Shown here: piece by piece, positions 55,406-64,000 of the stretch
How positions within the stretch are numbered: position 1 is the stretch's first letter
Layout of the letters: every line of letters starts with the position of its first letter
Origin: Porphyromonas gingivicanis JCM 15907
Lineage (GTDB): Bacteria > Bacteroidota > Bacteroidia > Bacteroidales > Porphyromonadaceae
Assembly (NCBI RefSeq): GCF_000614585.1
Contig: NZ_BAKX01000001.1
Span: 372,001 to 436,000 of the forward strand
Reading direction: 5' to 3'
Length of the DNA: 64,000 nt
Program-made: the position numbers and the translations under genes
Notes under the pieces: model-generated
What the model saw: the letters and a program-made list of their open reading frames with translations, nothing else
What the model was told of the DNA's origin: nothing
The model's database searches: none

Positions 55406-56290
55406 ATGGCGAACGTTCTTATTGTTCAACCAGCATCTCTTGGGGATATTTGTTTGTCTCTCCGTTTGGTTTATTCTGTAGCAACAAGTTCCCCTCAACA
55501 CCAATTTACCTATCTCCTTAAACCCTCTATTACGGGTATAGCGGTAACACCTCCTTCTAACTTGGAGCCTATGACAATAGACCTCAAGAAAAAAGATGGG
55601 ACACTAAGAGGATTATTGGCACTTGGTCGTAAACTTCTTTATGAAAGATTTGACTATGTCTTTGATTTGTACAATAGCCGTCATACAAATTTTTTAGGGA
55701 ACTACCTTCGTCTCTTTGGTGGGACAAAATATTATTCAGTACCGAAAAGATATTCTGTTCGCTCCTCTTTTTTCGAAGATCATATCCCCTATACCAAGGG
55801 GGAAGAGTATCTAAGGGTTTATAAAGAGCTTTTCATCAAGGGAGGATTAGGACCGAATAAACCGTTGTCAGAAATAGGTATCAATCTAAAAAGTATAATC
55901 TCTTTTCCTTCGAAGGCCGTAGGATTTTCACCTCAGACTAAACGAGATGAGTTTTTGTCGTGGGAGGATTTGTATCGTTCTGCTAATTATATCATTGACC
56001 TCTTTTCAAAACCCGTGCTTATTTTTGGCTGTAATAGGAAGGATGCTACAATACCACCAGAGGAGCTGAGGGCTAAGCATAAAAACGTATACTTTGTATC
56101 CAATCTTTCTTTCTCTCAAGAGCTATCTGTATTAGCTTCTTTAGAACTGTTTATTGGGGTAGATTGTTCCTCTATCAGAATGGCAGAATTAATGAATATA
56201 CCGATATTTTATCTTGAAGACTTCTCCAGTATGGAAGACAAGATATTTTCAGCAAAAGAGCAATTAATAGAGATTATAACTCAGCAATAG
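55406..56290 (+). CDS. Glycosyltransferase family 9 (heptosyltransferase-like) protein
   Basis: A 294-aa protein of the GT-B ADP-heptose type. The start VLIVQPASLGDICLSLRLV (about 4-22) is the family's N-terminal motif, FDYVFDLYNSRHTNFLG (about 79-95) matches the acceptor half, and LSVLASLELFIGVDCSSIRMAELMNIP (in pieces, about 244-270) replaces the usual donor motif ending in D-S-G-H with a divergent version. It may act in lipopolysaccharide core or glycan assembly; the sugar is unknown. It is 101 bp after folD. Confidence 0.75.
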   Translation: MANVLIVQPASLGDICLSLRLVYSVATSSPQHQFTYLLKPSITGIAVTPPSNLEPMTIDLKKKDGTLRGLLALGRKLLYERFDYVFDLYNSRHTNFLGNYLRLFGGTKYYSVPKRYSVRSSFFEDHIPYTKGEEYLRVYKELFIKGGLGPNKPLSEIGINLKSIISFPSKAVGFSPQTKRDEFLSWEDLYRSANYIIDLFSKPVLIFGCNRKDATIPPEELRAKHKNVYFVSNLSFSQELSVLASLELFIGVDCSSIRMAELMNIPIFYLEDFSSMEDKIFSAKEQLIEIITQQ

Positions 56291-56300
56291 AATACACTCC

Positions 56301-56805
56301 ATGAACATGAGAATTAACAAACTTCTAAGTGAGACAGGATTAGGGTCTCGAAGAGAAGTTGAGCAATTAATAATAGAAGGTCGAGTAACCGTAAACGGAG
56401 TTTTGGCGGAGCTCACAGACATTATTGAAGAGGAAGATGTTGTAACCCTTGATGCGAAGAATTGCCTGTACGAGACTTAATTAGAGAGTTTGCTGCTGAG
56501 CAAAAAATGCTTTTGGCTCAAAAGGCATCTGTTCGTATAGGGACAGAATATATCGATTGGGAGGATGACCAAACTCCTCGTCGTAAAAATACTTCTGGAC
56601 GAAGTAATAAACAATCCTCCAAAGAGAGCAAGGGGGGACGATCTAAACCATCAAATAATAAACCCTCAAAGTTCAGAAAACACTGGAGGATGATGAGCAA
56701 GAGCAACCCTCTTTTAAGAGACACTTTTCCAATAGTAAACCCATACCAAGAAATAACAGACAGGAAAAGTCATTCAATCCTTCTAAAAAAAAGGGTAGAT
56801 TCTAA
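56301..56805 (+). CDS. S4 RNA-binding domain protein with basic tail (two frameshifts in this sequence)
   Basis: Residues 1-55 are an S4 domain (MRINKLLSETGLGSRREVEQ, GRVTVNGVLAELTDII). One G restored at 56454 gives VVTLDGEELPVRDLIREFAA; one A restored at 56677-56680 gives SKFRKTLEDDEQEQPSFKRH and the basic end FNPSKKKGRF, for 168 aa. The second half is charged and low-complexity (SNKQSSKESKGGRSKPSNN). It has the S4 start of RluB-type pseudouridine synthases but no catalytic domain, so it is probably an RNA-binding protein only. Without repair the S4 part would be a 59-codon fragment. Confidence 0.75.
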
Positions 56806-56864
56806 TGAATACTTTTGCTAATTGTACATTAGGGACTTGTCTCAAAAAGAAGTTTTAACCTCCT

Positions 56865-57401
56865 ATGAAAGTCAGTTTAATACGTCATACATCAGTCCTT
56901 TTAAACGGTAACGAGTTTTGTTATGGAGTTACGGATGTAGATGTTATTCCAGAAAATTTTGAGCGTGAAGCACAAATGGCGAAAAGGGAAATAATAGAAC
57001 TTTCTCCCGATGCTGTATTTACCAGTCCCCTGCAAAGAGCTGTAAGGCTGGCTTCCTACTGTGGCTATCCCCAAGCGCAAAGAGACGATCGACTCAAAGA
57101 AATGAACTTTGGAGACTGGGAGGGAAAACCGTGGGCTGAAATTCTTACTACGGAAGATATCCCTAACTTCTTCTCTTACTATATTAATAACCCTACTCCT
57201 AATGGAGAGTCTTTGCAAGATCAACTCAATCGAGTACAACACTTTTTTGAGGAGAAGAAGAGAGAAAACTATCGTCATATATTGTTGTTTTGTCATGGAG
57301 GAGTTATAAACTGTGCTCGTACTATTGTAGGGCAAGCAACCATAGAAACTGCTTTTGCCTCTCTCCCTGGTTTTGCTTCTCACACTTTATTAGAGTTTTG
57401 A
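56865..57401 (+). CDS. Histidine phosphatase family protein, alpha-ribazole phosphatase-like
   Basis: A 178-aa phosphoglycerate-mutase-fold phosphatase. The phosphohistidine motif is LIRHTSV (His8 region), the substrate loop reads FCYGVTDVDV, and LKEMNFGDWEGKPW (about 74-87) and the second His in LLFCHGGVIN (about 142-151) complete the active site. RHT with CYG is the pattern of CobC-like alpha-ribazole phosphatases of cobalamin assembly, but no cobalamin gene is nearby, so the substrate is open. Confidence 0.8.
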   Translation: MKVSLIRHTSVLLNGNEFCYGVTDVDVIPENFEREAQMAKREIIELSPDAVFTSPLQRAVRLASYCGYPQAQRDDRLKEMNFGDWEGKPWAEILTTEDIPNFFSYYINNPTPNGESLQDQLNRVQHFFEEKKRENYRHILLFCHGGVINCARTIVGQATIETAFASLPGFASHTLLEF

Positions 57402-57461
57402 AGAGAAGAGAATTATTAGTCTTAAAAGAGTTATACTAAAAACACGACTTTCATTTCCACT

Positions 57462-57893
57462 ATGGGAAGGATATTAGCTATTGATTATGGAGTAAAGCGG
57501 ACAGGGCTGGCAGTTACAGACCCTTTGAGGATTGTGCCAGGAGGACTCTCTACTGTGCCAACAGCGCAACTGCTTACCTTTCTTTCGGAATATATAGCTT
57601 CGGAAAAAGTAGACCTAATCGTTGTTGGGCATCCTACCCAAATGAATGCGGAAGAGAGCCAGACGATGCAAAAAATACGCCCCTTAGTAACGCAAATAGA
57701 AAAGAAATTCCCAGATATCAAGGTGGTTCTGTACGACGAACGTTTTACTTCCAAATTGGCTCAAAGAGCTATCTTGGAGAGTGGTATGGGGAAAATGAAA
57801 AGAAGAAATAAAGCACTGGTCGATGAGGTTAGTGCCATTATCATACTTCAGTCCTATATGGACTCTCTTGAGTATCAACAGTTAAATCAATAA
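57462..57893 (+). CDS. ruvX: Holliday junction resolvase-like RuvX/YqgF protein
   Basis: A 143-aa RNase H-fold nuclease that acts in pre-16S rRNA processing. [20 protein letters not shown] (about 4-23) has the first catalytic Asp, [13 protein letters not shown] (about 57-69) and [18 protein letters not shown] (about 91-108) follow, and the last Asp is in [15 protein letters not shown]. It is complete and six bases before def. Confidence 0.92.
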   Translation: MGRILAIDYGVKRTGLAVTDPLRIVPGGLSTVPTAQLLTFLSEYIASEKVDLIVVGHPTQMNAEESQTMQKIRPLVTQIEKKFPDIKVVLYDERFTSKLAQRAILESGMGKMKRRNKALVDEVSAIIILQSYMDSLEYQQLNQ

Positions 57894-57898
57894 ATAAT

Positions 57899-58471
57899 AT
57901 GTTACCAGTATACTTATATGGTCACCCTGTTTTAAGAGAGATGGCCCAAGATATAACTCCAGAATATCCTGGACTTAAGGAACTTATAGAGTCTATGTGG
58001 GTTTCTATGTATGAGTCCGATGGAATAGGTTTAGCAGCTCCCCAGATAGGAAAGTCTATTCGTCTTTTGGTGATTGATGCAACTCCTATGGGTGATGTTT
58101 TCCCAGAATGTAAAGATTTCAAGACAGTGATGATTAATGCTCACATAACGGAGCGTAGTGAAGATACCTTGTCTGAAGAGGAGGGATGTCTCAGTTTACC
58201 TGGTATACATGAGAAAGTAATTCGTCCCAAGAGTATCACTATTGAATATGTAGATGAGAACTTTGAACCCCGAACTCAAACATTCTCGGGTTTTGCTGCA
58301 CGAGTTATACAACACGAATATGACCACTTAGATGGAGTCCTTTTTACCGATCATATTAGTCCACTGCGCAAGAGGCTGATTAAGAATAAACTTTCTAACA
58401 TAGAGAGTGGACGTATTCGCCCTCACTATCCTGTGGTTGTAGCTCCTCCTAAGAAGAAAAGCATAAGATAG
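57899..58471 (+). CDS. def: Peptide deformylase
   Basis: A 190-aa metalloenzyme removing the formyl group from new proteins. All three motifs are intact: [10 protein letters not shown] (about 41-50), [10 protein letters not shown] (about 98-107, metal Cys) and [11 protein letters not shown] (about 139-149, metal His pair and catalytic Glu). The insertion [16 protein letters not shown] is usual for Bacteroidota forms. The TPR gene follows after 19 bases. Confidence 0.95.
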   Translation: MLPVYLYGHPVLREMAQDITPEYPGLKELIESMWVSMYESDGIGLAAPQIGKSIRLLVIDATPMGDVFPECKDFKTVMINAHITERSEDTLSEEEGCLSLPGIHEKVIRPKSITIEYVDENFEPRTQTFSGFAARVIQHEYDHLDGVLFTDHISPLRKRLIKNKLSNIESGRIRPHYPVVVAPPKKKSIR

Positions 58472-58490
58472 TACTCTTATTTCTGTTTTA

Positions 58491-60530
58491 ATGAAAGCTA
58501 TTCTCTCTTTTTGCATGGCTCTATTGTTGTCGTTATCTGCAAGTCTTGCGCAGATTGACGTAAATAGGGTAATGACTATTGGGCAGAATGCTCTCTTTTT
58601 CAATGATTATTTAGTCTCAATAGGCTATTTTAATCAAGTTATAGAGCTTCGACCTTGGATGGCGGAACCTTATTACTTCAGAGCTTTGTCTAAGTTTATG
58701 TTGGAAGATTATAAGGGGGCTGAAGAAGATGCAAGATTAGCTATCGAACGCAATGCATTTATAGCTAAAGCTTACTTTCTTCAGGGGTTGGCACAACGAG
58801 CTCTGAAAAGTAATAAAGAAGCTGTGCTTAACCTAAAAAAAGCATCTGAATTCCTTCCAGACGATACTGAGGTTACCCTAAGTCTTGCCGAGGCGCAATT
58901 TAGTAACAAGCACTACAAAGAGAGTCGAGAGACTATCGAAAAACTATTACAAAAGGATAAAAAGAATAAGTATGCTTATTGGCTAAAAGGAGATATATTG
59001 TTGCAGGAGAGAGATACCTTGGCTGCGATAAAAGCTCTAAACCAGTCTCTTACAATAGATTCTACTCAGGCACAAGTCTATGCTTCTCTTTCCTACCTCT
59101 CTATTCAAAAGAAAGAGTACAAAGAGGCTTTGGCTCTTCTTGATAAAGCCATTCAATACGAGTCTAACGAAAAAGCTTTTTTCATTAATCGTGGGTTAGT
59201 AAAATACCATTCTAATGATTATGAGGGAGCCATTGATGATTATTCCCAAGCCATTCTTATAGCCCCTAACGACATAACTGCTCTTTACAATAGAGCTCTG
59301 TTGCGAGCCTCTTTGGGAGATGCTAATAACGCTTTAGAAGATTTCAACAAGGTCCTCAAATTACACCCCAATAATTATATGGCTCTTTATAACCAAGGAT
59401 TATTGAGTATGGATATTGGCGATTATAAAACAGCTCTTAAGAGTTTGGATAGAGTTTTGAAACGCTATCCCTCCTTTCAATTGGGACTTTTGGCAAGGGC
59501 AGAAACGAAACGAGCTCTCGGGGATCTTGCAGGGGCAGATAGAGATCTTTGGCAAGCAGAGCGCCAACAAAAGCAGAAAAGGGGAAGGAAGAAAACTTCT
59601 ACTTCAAATACTAACAAAGAGACACGAAAAGAAGAAGATGAGAGTATAGACTCATATAACCAATTGATTGAAACCTCGGCATCCTCTCTTACTGAAACAT
59701 CGGTACATTTACCACAGTCATTGCGAGGGAAAATACAGAATAGAGAAATCGTTGTAGAGGCTTTAGATTTCTTTGTTTTAAGCTATTTTCCATCGATTTC
59801 TAAAGCAGGACTTACTCCTCGTCTTTATTATAGTCCTATTGCAGAGGAGATGAATAACAAGTACAATCTACCCAAACGCCTCTCTTTTGTGCCCTCGGGA
59901 CAGATTATAGATACCTTAGATATTGTTTTTCTGCAAGAGGAACTTAGGTTTCTTAATGCTATTAGTAACAAAAAAGAGGAAGATTTTTTCCGATTGGGAA
60001 TAGCTTCTTTTCTTTTGCAGGACTTGGAATTAGCAGAATATTCCTTATCTGAAGCCATTAAACAAAATAACCAACAGCCCCTATTCTATTTATTGCGTGC
60101 CGTGGTGCGCAAACGTAGCTTAGAACTTATAAAAGGGGAGTCTTATAAGGAAGCTCCTTTCGAAGAACGTACTAATAGAATTATGGGGTATTCCTCTCTA
60201 TCTAACCCACTTTCTCCTAAAAGTAAGGATTCGCCGCTGAGCTACGAACGTATTCGTATGGACTTAGACAAAGCTCTATCAATAGCTCCTAAACTCTATT
60301 ACGCTTACTACAATAGGGCGATAATTTGGGAGAAGATGGGGCAAAAAGCTCTTGCTTTGGAGGATTATAATCATGCCTTAGAGGGATTAGAACACCCTGA
60401 AATCTATTTTAACAGAGGACTGTTACTCCTTTCTTTAGGAAAAAAAGAAGAGGCGATTAATGATTTGAGCAAGGCTGGAGAAGGAGGTATATATCAAGCA
60501 TATAGTATCATCAAAAAGACTCGACAATGA
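58491..60530 (+). CDS. Exported TPR-repeat protein, 679 aa
   Basis: A signal peptide (about 1-20, ending SLAQ) and about ten tetratricopeptide repeats in the first 360 residues (for example FINRGLVKYHSNDYEGAIDD, ALYNRALLRASLGDANNALED). A Lys/Arg-rich linker (about 362-385, KQKRGRKKTSTSN) leads to an unrecognised middle region, and two more TPRs lie near the end (YYNRAIIWEKMGQKALALED, IYFNRGLLLLSLGKKEEAIN). It is probably periplasmic and a scaffold for other proteins; the partner is unknown. Its last codons overlap the ABC-F start by four bases. Confidence 0.85.
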   Translation: MKAILSFCMALLLSLSASLAQIDVNRVMTIGQNALFFNDYLVSIGYFNQVIELRPWMAEPYYFRALSKFMLEDYKGAEEDARLAIERNAFIAKAYFLQGLAQRALKSNKEAVLNLKKASEFLPDDTEVTLSLAEAQFSNKHYKESRETIEKLLQKDKKNKYAYWLKGDILLQERDTLAAIKALNQSLTIDSTQAQVYASLSYLSIQKKEYKEALALLDKAIQYESNEKAFFINRGLVKYHSNDYEGAIDDYSQAILIAPNDITALYNRALLRASLGDANNALEDFNKVLKLHPNNYMALYNQGLLSMDIGDYKTALKSLDRVLKRYPSFQLGLLARAETKRALGDLAGADRDLWQAERQQKQKRGRKKTSTSNTNKETRKEEDESIDSYNQLIETSASSLTETSVHLPQSLRGKIQNREIVVEALDFFVLSYFPSISKAGLTPRLYYSPIAEEMNNKYNLPKRLSFVPSGQIIDTLDIVFLQEELRFLNAISNKKEEDFFRLGIASFLLQDLELAEYSLSEAIKQNNQQPLFYLLRAVVRKRSLELIKGESYKEAPFEERTNRIMGYSSLSNPLSPKSKDSPLSYERIRMDLDKALSIAPKLYYAYYNRAIIWEKMGQKALALEDYNHALEGLEHPEIYFNRGLLLLSLGKKEEAINDLSKAGEGGIYQAYSIIKKTRQ

Positions 60531-62445
60531 TTGCTGTCAATCATCTTACTGTAGACTTTGGAAAGCAACTACTCTTCAACGATGTAACATTTGTAATTTC
60601 TACTAAAGAGCGTGTAGCTCTTGTTGGAAAAAATGGTGCAGGAAAGTCGACACTACTAAAACTAATCGCAGGCAAAGAGGAACCTTCCAGTGGTTCCATA
60701 GCTCGTCAAAAAGACTTGACCATTGGCTATCTTCCTCAGGTAATGTCTTTGGTAGACGGATGTACGGTGCTGGAAGAAGCTGAAAAAGTATTTGCCTCCA
60801 TACAACATTTGCGCAAAGAGGTGGAGCGTTTGAGCTTAGAGATGGAGCAGCGTACAGATTACGATACAACAGGATACAAGGAGTTGATAGAGCATTTCTC
60901 CCATCAGAGCGAAAAACTACACCTCTTGGAGCAGGGAAACTATAAGGCAGAAGTAGAGCGAACGCTTTTAGGTTTGGGCTTTGAGCGTTCTGATTTCGAA
61001 AGACCCACCCGAGAATTTAGCGGAGGGTGGCGTATGCGTATTGAATTAGCAAAGATTTTACTCCAAAAGCCAGATCTCCTTTTGTTAGATGAACCTACTA
61101 ATCATCTTGATATTGAGTCTATTGAATGGCTGGAGCAATTTATCAAAACCTCCGGAGTTACTTTGCTTTTAGTTTCTCATGACCGTGCCTTTTTGGACGC
61201 CACTACCACACGAACCATAGAAATAGAGTTAGGGCGTATCTACGATTACAAAACACATTATTCCCACTATGTAACCTTACGACAGGAACGCTTAGAACAA
61301 CAGCGTAGAGCCTATGAAAATCAATCTAAGATGATTGAAGAGACAGAAGCCTTCATTGAGCGTTTTCGTTATAAGGCGACCAAATCTGTTCAGGTACAGA
61401 GTCGTATAAAACAACTCGAGAAGGTGGAGCGTATCGAGCTTGATACTATGGATCAGAGTGCTATGCATTTTTGCTTTCCCCCTGCCGAACGCTCAGGAGA
61501 TTTTCCCCTAATTATAGAAGACTTGTCTAAGAGTTATGGTGAACAAGAAGTTTTTTCTAAGGTTGAAATGACACTTCGTCGAGGTGATAAGGTGGCTTTT
61601 GTTGGTAAAAATGGAGCAGGAAAATCTACTTTGGTCAAATGTATTATGCACCAGATAGAGGATTATACGGGACACCTCAAATTGGGGCATAATATCCGTG
61701 TAGCCTATTTCTCCCAAAACCGAGCGCAAGAGTTAAACCCGCATCTTTCCATACGAGACACTGTAGATAGAGTGGCTCGAGGTCCTGTGAGAGAACAAAT
61801 AAATAATTTATTAGGAGCTTTTATGTTTGGGGGAGAGATAGCTGATAAACCGTTTCCGTGCTTAGTGGGGGCGAGCGAGCTCGATTGGCTATTTTGATAC
61901 TGCTACTCGAACCAGCTAATTTGCTGATTTTAGATGAGCCGACCAATCACTTAGATATGCGCTCGAAGGATGTTTTGAAAGAGGCAATTCGAAACTTTGA
62001 AGGTACTGTTATTGTGGTTTCTCATGATAGAGACTTTCTTGATGGCTTGGTAACTCAAGTCTTTGAATTTTCTCATGGAAGGGTAGCTCCACATTTAGGA
62101 GGTATTTATGACTACTTGCAAAAACGTCGCATAGAGACGCTTGCCCAGTTAGAAGAAAAATCATCCCAACCTCCCACAATAGACAAAGAAGTCAATAACG
62201 TACAGCGAGAGAACTATCAAGCCCAAAAAGAGAAGGCACGCCAACAAAGAAATATAGAGCGAGCTATCGAGAAAGCAGAGGCTAAAATTGCCGATTTGGA
62301 GAATACATTAAAGGCGATTGAGGAGGCTATCGCTAAAGGGGATGGAACTTCTGACCCTAAACTTTTCTCTCGTTACGAGGCTGTACAAAAAGAGTTACAC
62401 CAGACTATGCAAGAGTGGGAAAAAACAATGCTCCAATTAGAATAG
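60527..62445 (+). CDS. ABC-F family ATPase (one frameshift in this sequence)
   Basis: A soluble tandem ABC ATPase of the ribosome-binding ABC-F group. First domain: Walker A GKNGAGKSTLLKLIAG (about 34-49), signature FSGGWRMRIELA, Walker B LLLLDEPTNHLD. Second domain: GKNGAGKSTLVKCI, LSGGERARLA, LLILDEPTNHLD. An inter-domain linker (about 245-310, KMIEETEAFIERFRYKATK) and a C-terminal coiled coil (IERAIEKAEAKIADLENTLK) are typical. The frame breaks at 61853-61857, just before VLSGGERARL; one added base gives 639 aa. Substrate class (translation factor or antibiotic resistance) is not decided. Confidence 0.92.
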
Positions 62446-62673
62446 AGAGTGTATAGTAGCCCCCTCTTCGATATGTTGGAAAGAGAGGTAGAGTTTCTAT
62501 AAATCTCTCAACAAGAATTTGGAAGTTCTTTCTTCAAAACACTTTGCCTTCTTATGAAGTTTCTATTTATCTCTCTTTTGTACAATGTTTTGCTGAAAAA
62601 GGTGTGATAAAGTACGAAGACAGACTTTTTTCACTACCTTAGTGTTGGATTAACCAACATAATACAGATTGTT

Positions 62674-63849
62674 ATGAAAAAAACATTTACACTTTTATTG
62701 ACCCTTGTTGCAAGTTATTGCTTAGGTACAGCGCAACACACAAAAAATACGCCCCGAGAGGCAACAGAGAAGTATTTCTTAACCTCTATTGTCAGTTCGG
62801 ACAACTTCGAAGACTTCCATTTTCGTTATGACGAAAATAATCAATTTTTTGCGAGAGATCGCTTCTTGAATGGTCAGAGAAATACGACCGATTCTCTATT
62901 CTACAATGATAAAGGACAATTGGTTCGTATGGATCGTTGGGCTAGCTTTGGTTCTACAGCAGGTGAACCTATTTTTGAAATTCGCTTTCAATACGAATAC
63001 GATCAAGATGGAAGGCTCAGTAAACGTACTCTCTTTATGAGACCTACATTTCAAACCCCTACGACCATCACAACCTTTCACTACAGACCAGATGGTAAGC
63101 TTGATTATTCCAATGAGATATCGGAAATAATCGGATTAGACTCAAAAACAGTTTACTCCTACAATGAGAATGGAACAATCAGCAAATCTTCTTTGCAAGA
63201 AAAAAGTGGAGATGCTTATGTAGAAAAAGCTTTTACCCAATTTGACTATCCCGAAGGTAAACTACTTCCTTCTGAAATTCTTTATTCTGTTATTAGTGCG
63301 AGTACTGGAAAATTTAAGATACTTAAGATAGATAAGTATACCTACTTGGGTAACTCGACTCTCTCTTACATAGCAGTTAATGGAGTTGATACAAAAGTAT
63401 ATCGTATTGATTATAACCTCAAAAATACGGAGGAGGAGAATAGAGATATTGTTGCTCCACTAACTCCAGAAGACGACTATACTTTCTATCGCCATGGATT
63501 TGATGGAGATCGCATCTCGGAAAAGTATAGTTCCTATCAAGGAGACGCTACTACTTATATAAGAGATAAGACATATACTTACGAAAAAAAGGTACTTGCT
63601 ATAGAAACTCCAGAGTCTGTAAAGACCTCTATAAAAGTATATCCCAATCCAGCTACTGAAGGAGTATTTATTGAGGGGGTAGACCTTAAACAAATCTCTC
63701 TCTTCAATGCTAAGGGTGAAATGGTTAGAAATCTCTTTGTCGAGGCGGATTTGGTAAATATGGGGGTTGCATCTTTACCACGAGGAACTTATTTTGTACA
63801 AGTGAAAAGTGCCTCTGGAGTGGCGTCTTATCCTGTGCTACTGCGCTAA
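62674..63849 (+). CDS. Secreted protein with T9SS C-terminal sorting domain, 391 aa
   Basis: The function is not recognised. A signal peptide (about 1-20, ending LGTAQ) is followed by about 290 residues of short beta hairpins with a YD-like pattern (RYDENNQFFARDRFLNGQ, FYNDKGQLVRMDRW, YRPDGKLDYSNEI, YNENGTISKSSLQ). The end is a type A sorting domain, VKTSIKVYPNPATEGVFIEG to YFVQVKSASGVASYPVLLR, so the protein is exported by the type IX system and probably anchored on the surface. It stands alone, 228 bp after the ABC-F gene, with a strong terminator. Confidence 0.82.
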   Translation: MKKTFTLLLTLVASYCLGTAQHTKNTPREATEKYFLTSIVSSDNFEDFHFRYDENNQFFARDRFLNGQRNTTDSLFYNDKGQLVRMDRWASFGSTAGEPIFEIRFQYEYDQDGRLSKRTLFMRPTFQTPTTITTFHYRPDGKLDYSNEISEIIGLDSKTVYSYNENGTISKSSLQEKSGDAYVEKAFTQFDYPEGKLLPSEILYSVISASTGKFKILKIDKYTYLGNSTLSYIAVNGVDTKVYRIDYNLKNTEEENRDIVAPLTPEDDYTFYRHGFDGDRISEKYSSYQGDATTYIRDKTYTYEKKVLAIETPESVKTSIKVYPNPATEGVFIEGVDLKQISLFNAKGEMVRNLFVEADLVNMGVASLPRGTYFVQVKSASGVASYPVLLR

Positions 63850-63907
63850 GAAAATATTATGAAACAAGAAGAGTACAAATAAATCGATATCTTGTTTGAA
63901 AGCATTG

Positions 63908-63951
63908 AAGCGCACCCCAAAAGTTGTGTAATCGACTTTTGGGGTGCGCTT
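63908..63951 (+). terminator. Intrinsic terminator after the second T9SS cargo gene
   Basis: AAGCGCACCCCAAAAGT (63908-63924) and ACTTTTGGGGTGCGCTT (63935-63951) form a perfect 17-bp stem with a 10-base loop, followed by TATTATC. It ends rightward transcription from the gene stopping at 63849. Bases 63952-64000 show no gene start. Confidence 0.85.
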
Positions 63952-64000
63952 TATTATCTGTTCAAATGAGTTTTTTAGCAGAGAGAGTAGAGTCTTTCCT

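Noticed and set aside
1-64000. A mobile island, prophage or defence system
   Set aside because: Every sizeable gene is a core or envelope gene in an order known from Bacteroidota; no integrase, transposase, toxin-antitoxin pair or restriction gene was found.

Overview
The window looks like a chromosomal, core-genome stretch from a member of the Bacteroidota, most likely Porphyromonadaceae (Porphyromonas-like). Four things point there. Two secreted proteins, a C10 cysteine protease of the PrtT/interpain type and a second surface protein, end in type IX secretion sorting domains. LpxC is fused to FabZ. Several gene orders are typical of the phylum: mreBCD-mrdA-rodA, ftsX-DUF3098-uppP-truB-queA-folK, folP-cdaA and ftsK-lolA. 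Many upstream regions carry the Bacteroidota -7 box TAnnTTTG. No transposase, integrase, phage gene, CRISPR array or defence island was seen. The species cannot be fixed from the sequence alone.

Layout. 1-7584 is all on the minus strand: the start of a phospho-sugar mutase; two unknown proteins coupled to a secreted endonuclease/exonuclease/phosphatase-family protein; then a dCMP deaminase - S41 protease - 5-formyl-THF cyclo-ligase - urocanate hydratase run under one good promoter. 8200-11421 (+) holds valS, an unknown protein and tRNA-Thr(CGU). 11676-19132 (-) holds a FadL-like outer membrane protein, a Tyr/Trp-rich secreted protein, prmA, a MATE pump, the diadenylate cyclase and folP. 19729-31849 (+) holds purH, the cell-elongation genes mreBCD-mrdA-rodA, then ftsX-DUF3098-uppP-truB-queA-folK. 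32124-45486 (-) is closed on its left by a two-way terminator. It runs from a glucosaminidase through purM, prfA, pyrF, lpxD, lpxC/fabZ, lpxA and a degenerate NAD(P)HX-repair-like protein to a sugar permease, with uvrA upstream. 46369-49050 (-) is the C10 protease. 49500-62445 (+) runs ftsK, lolA, panD, ffh, folD, a family 9 glycosyltransferase, an S4-domain protein, a histidine phosphatase, ruvX, def, a TPR protein and an ABC-F protein. The window ends with a second T9SS cargo and a strong terminator.

Two points matter to any user of this annotation. First, ten normally intact genes (hutU, valS, folP, mrdA, rodA, queA, lpxD, panD, the S4 gene, the ABC-F gene) are broken by 13 single-base deletions, nearly all placeable in short homopolymers. 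Putting one base back at each site restores full-length proteins, so I read these as sequencing or assembly errors and annotate each gene across the break. Second, the intergenic regions hold short arrays with 21-23 bp period. One family, with cores like AAAACCnTCTGTGCAAAC, occurs upstream of valS, purH, ftsX and ftsK. A separate four-unit 21-bp array lies between the C10 protease and uvrA. These arrays, and an NnrE/NnrD-like fusion protein whose catalytic motifs are all eroded, are the least explained items here.
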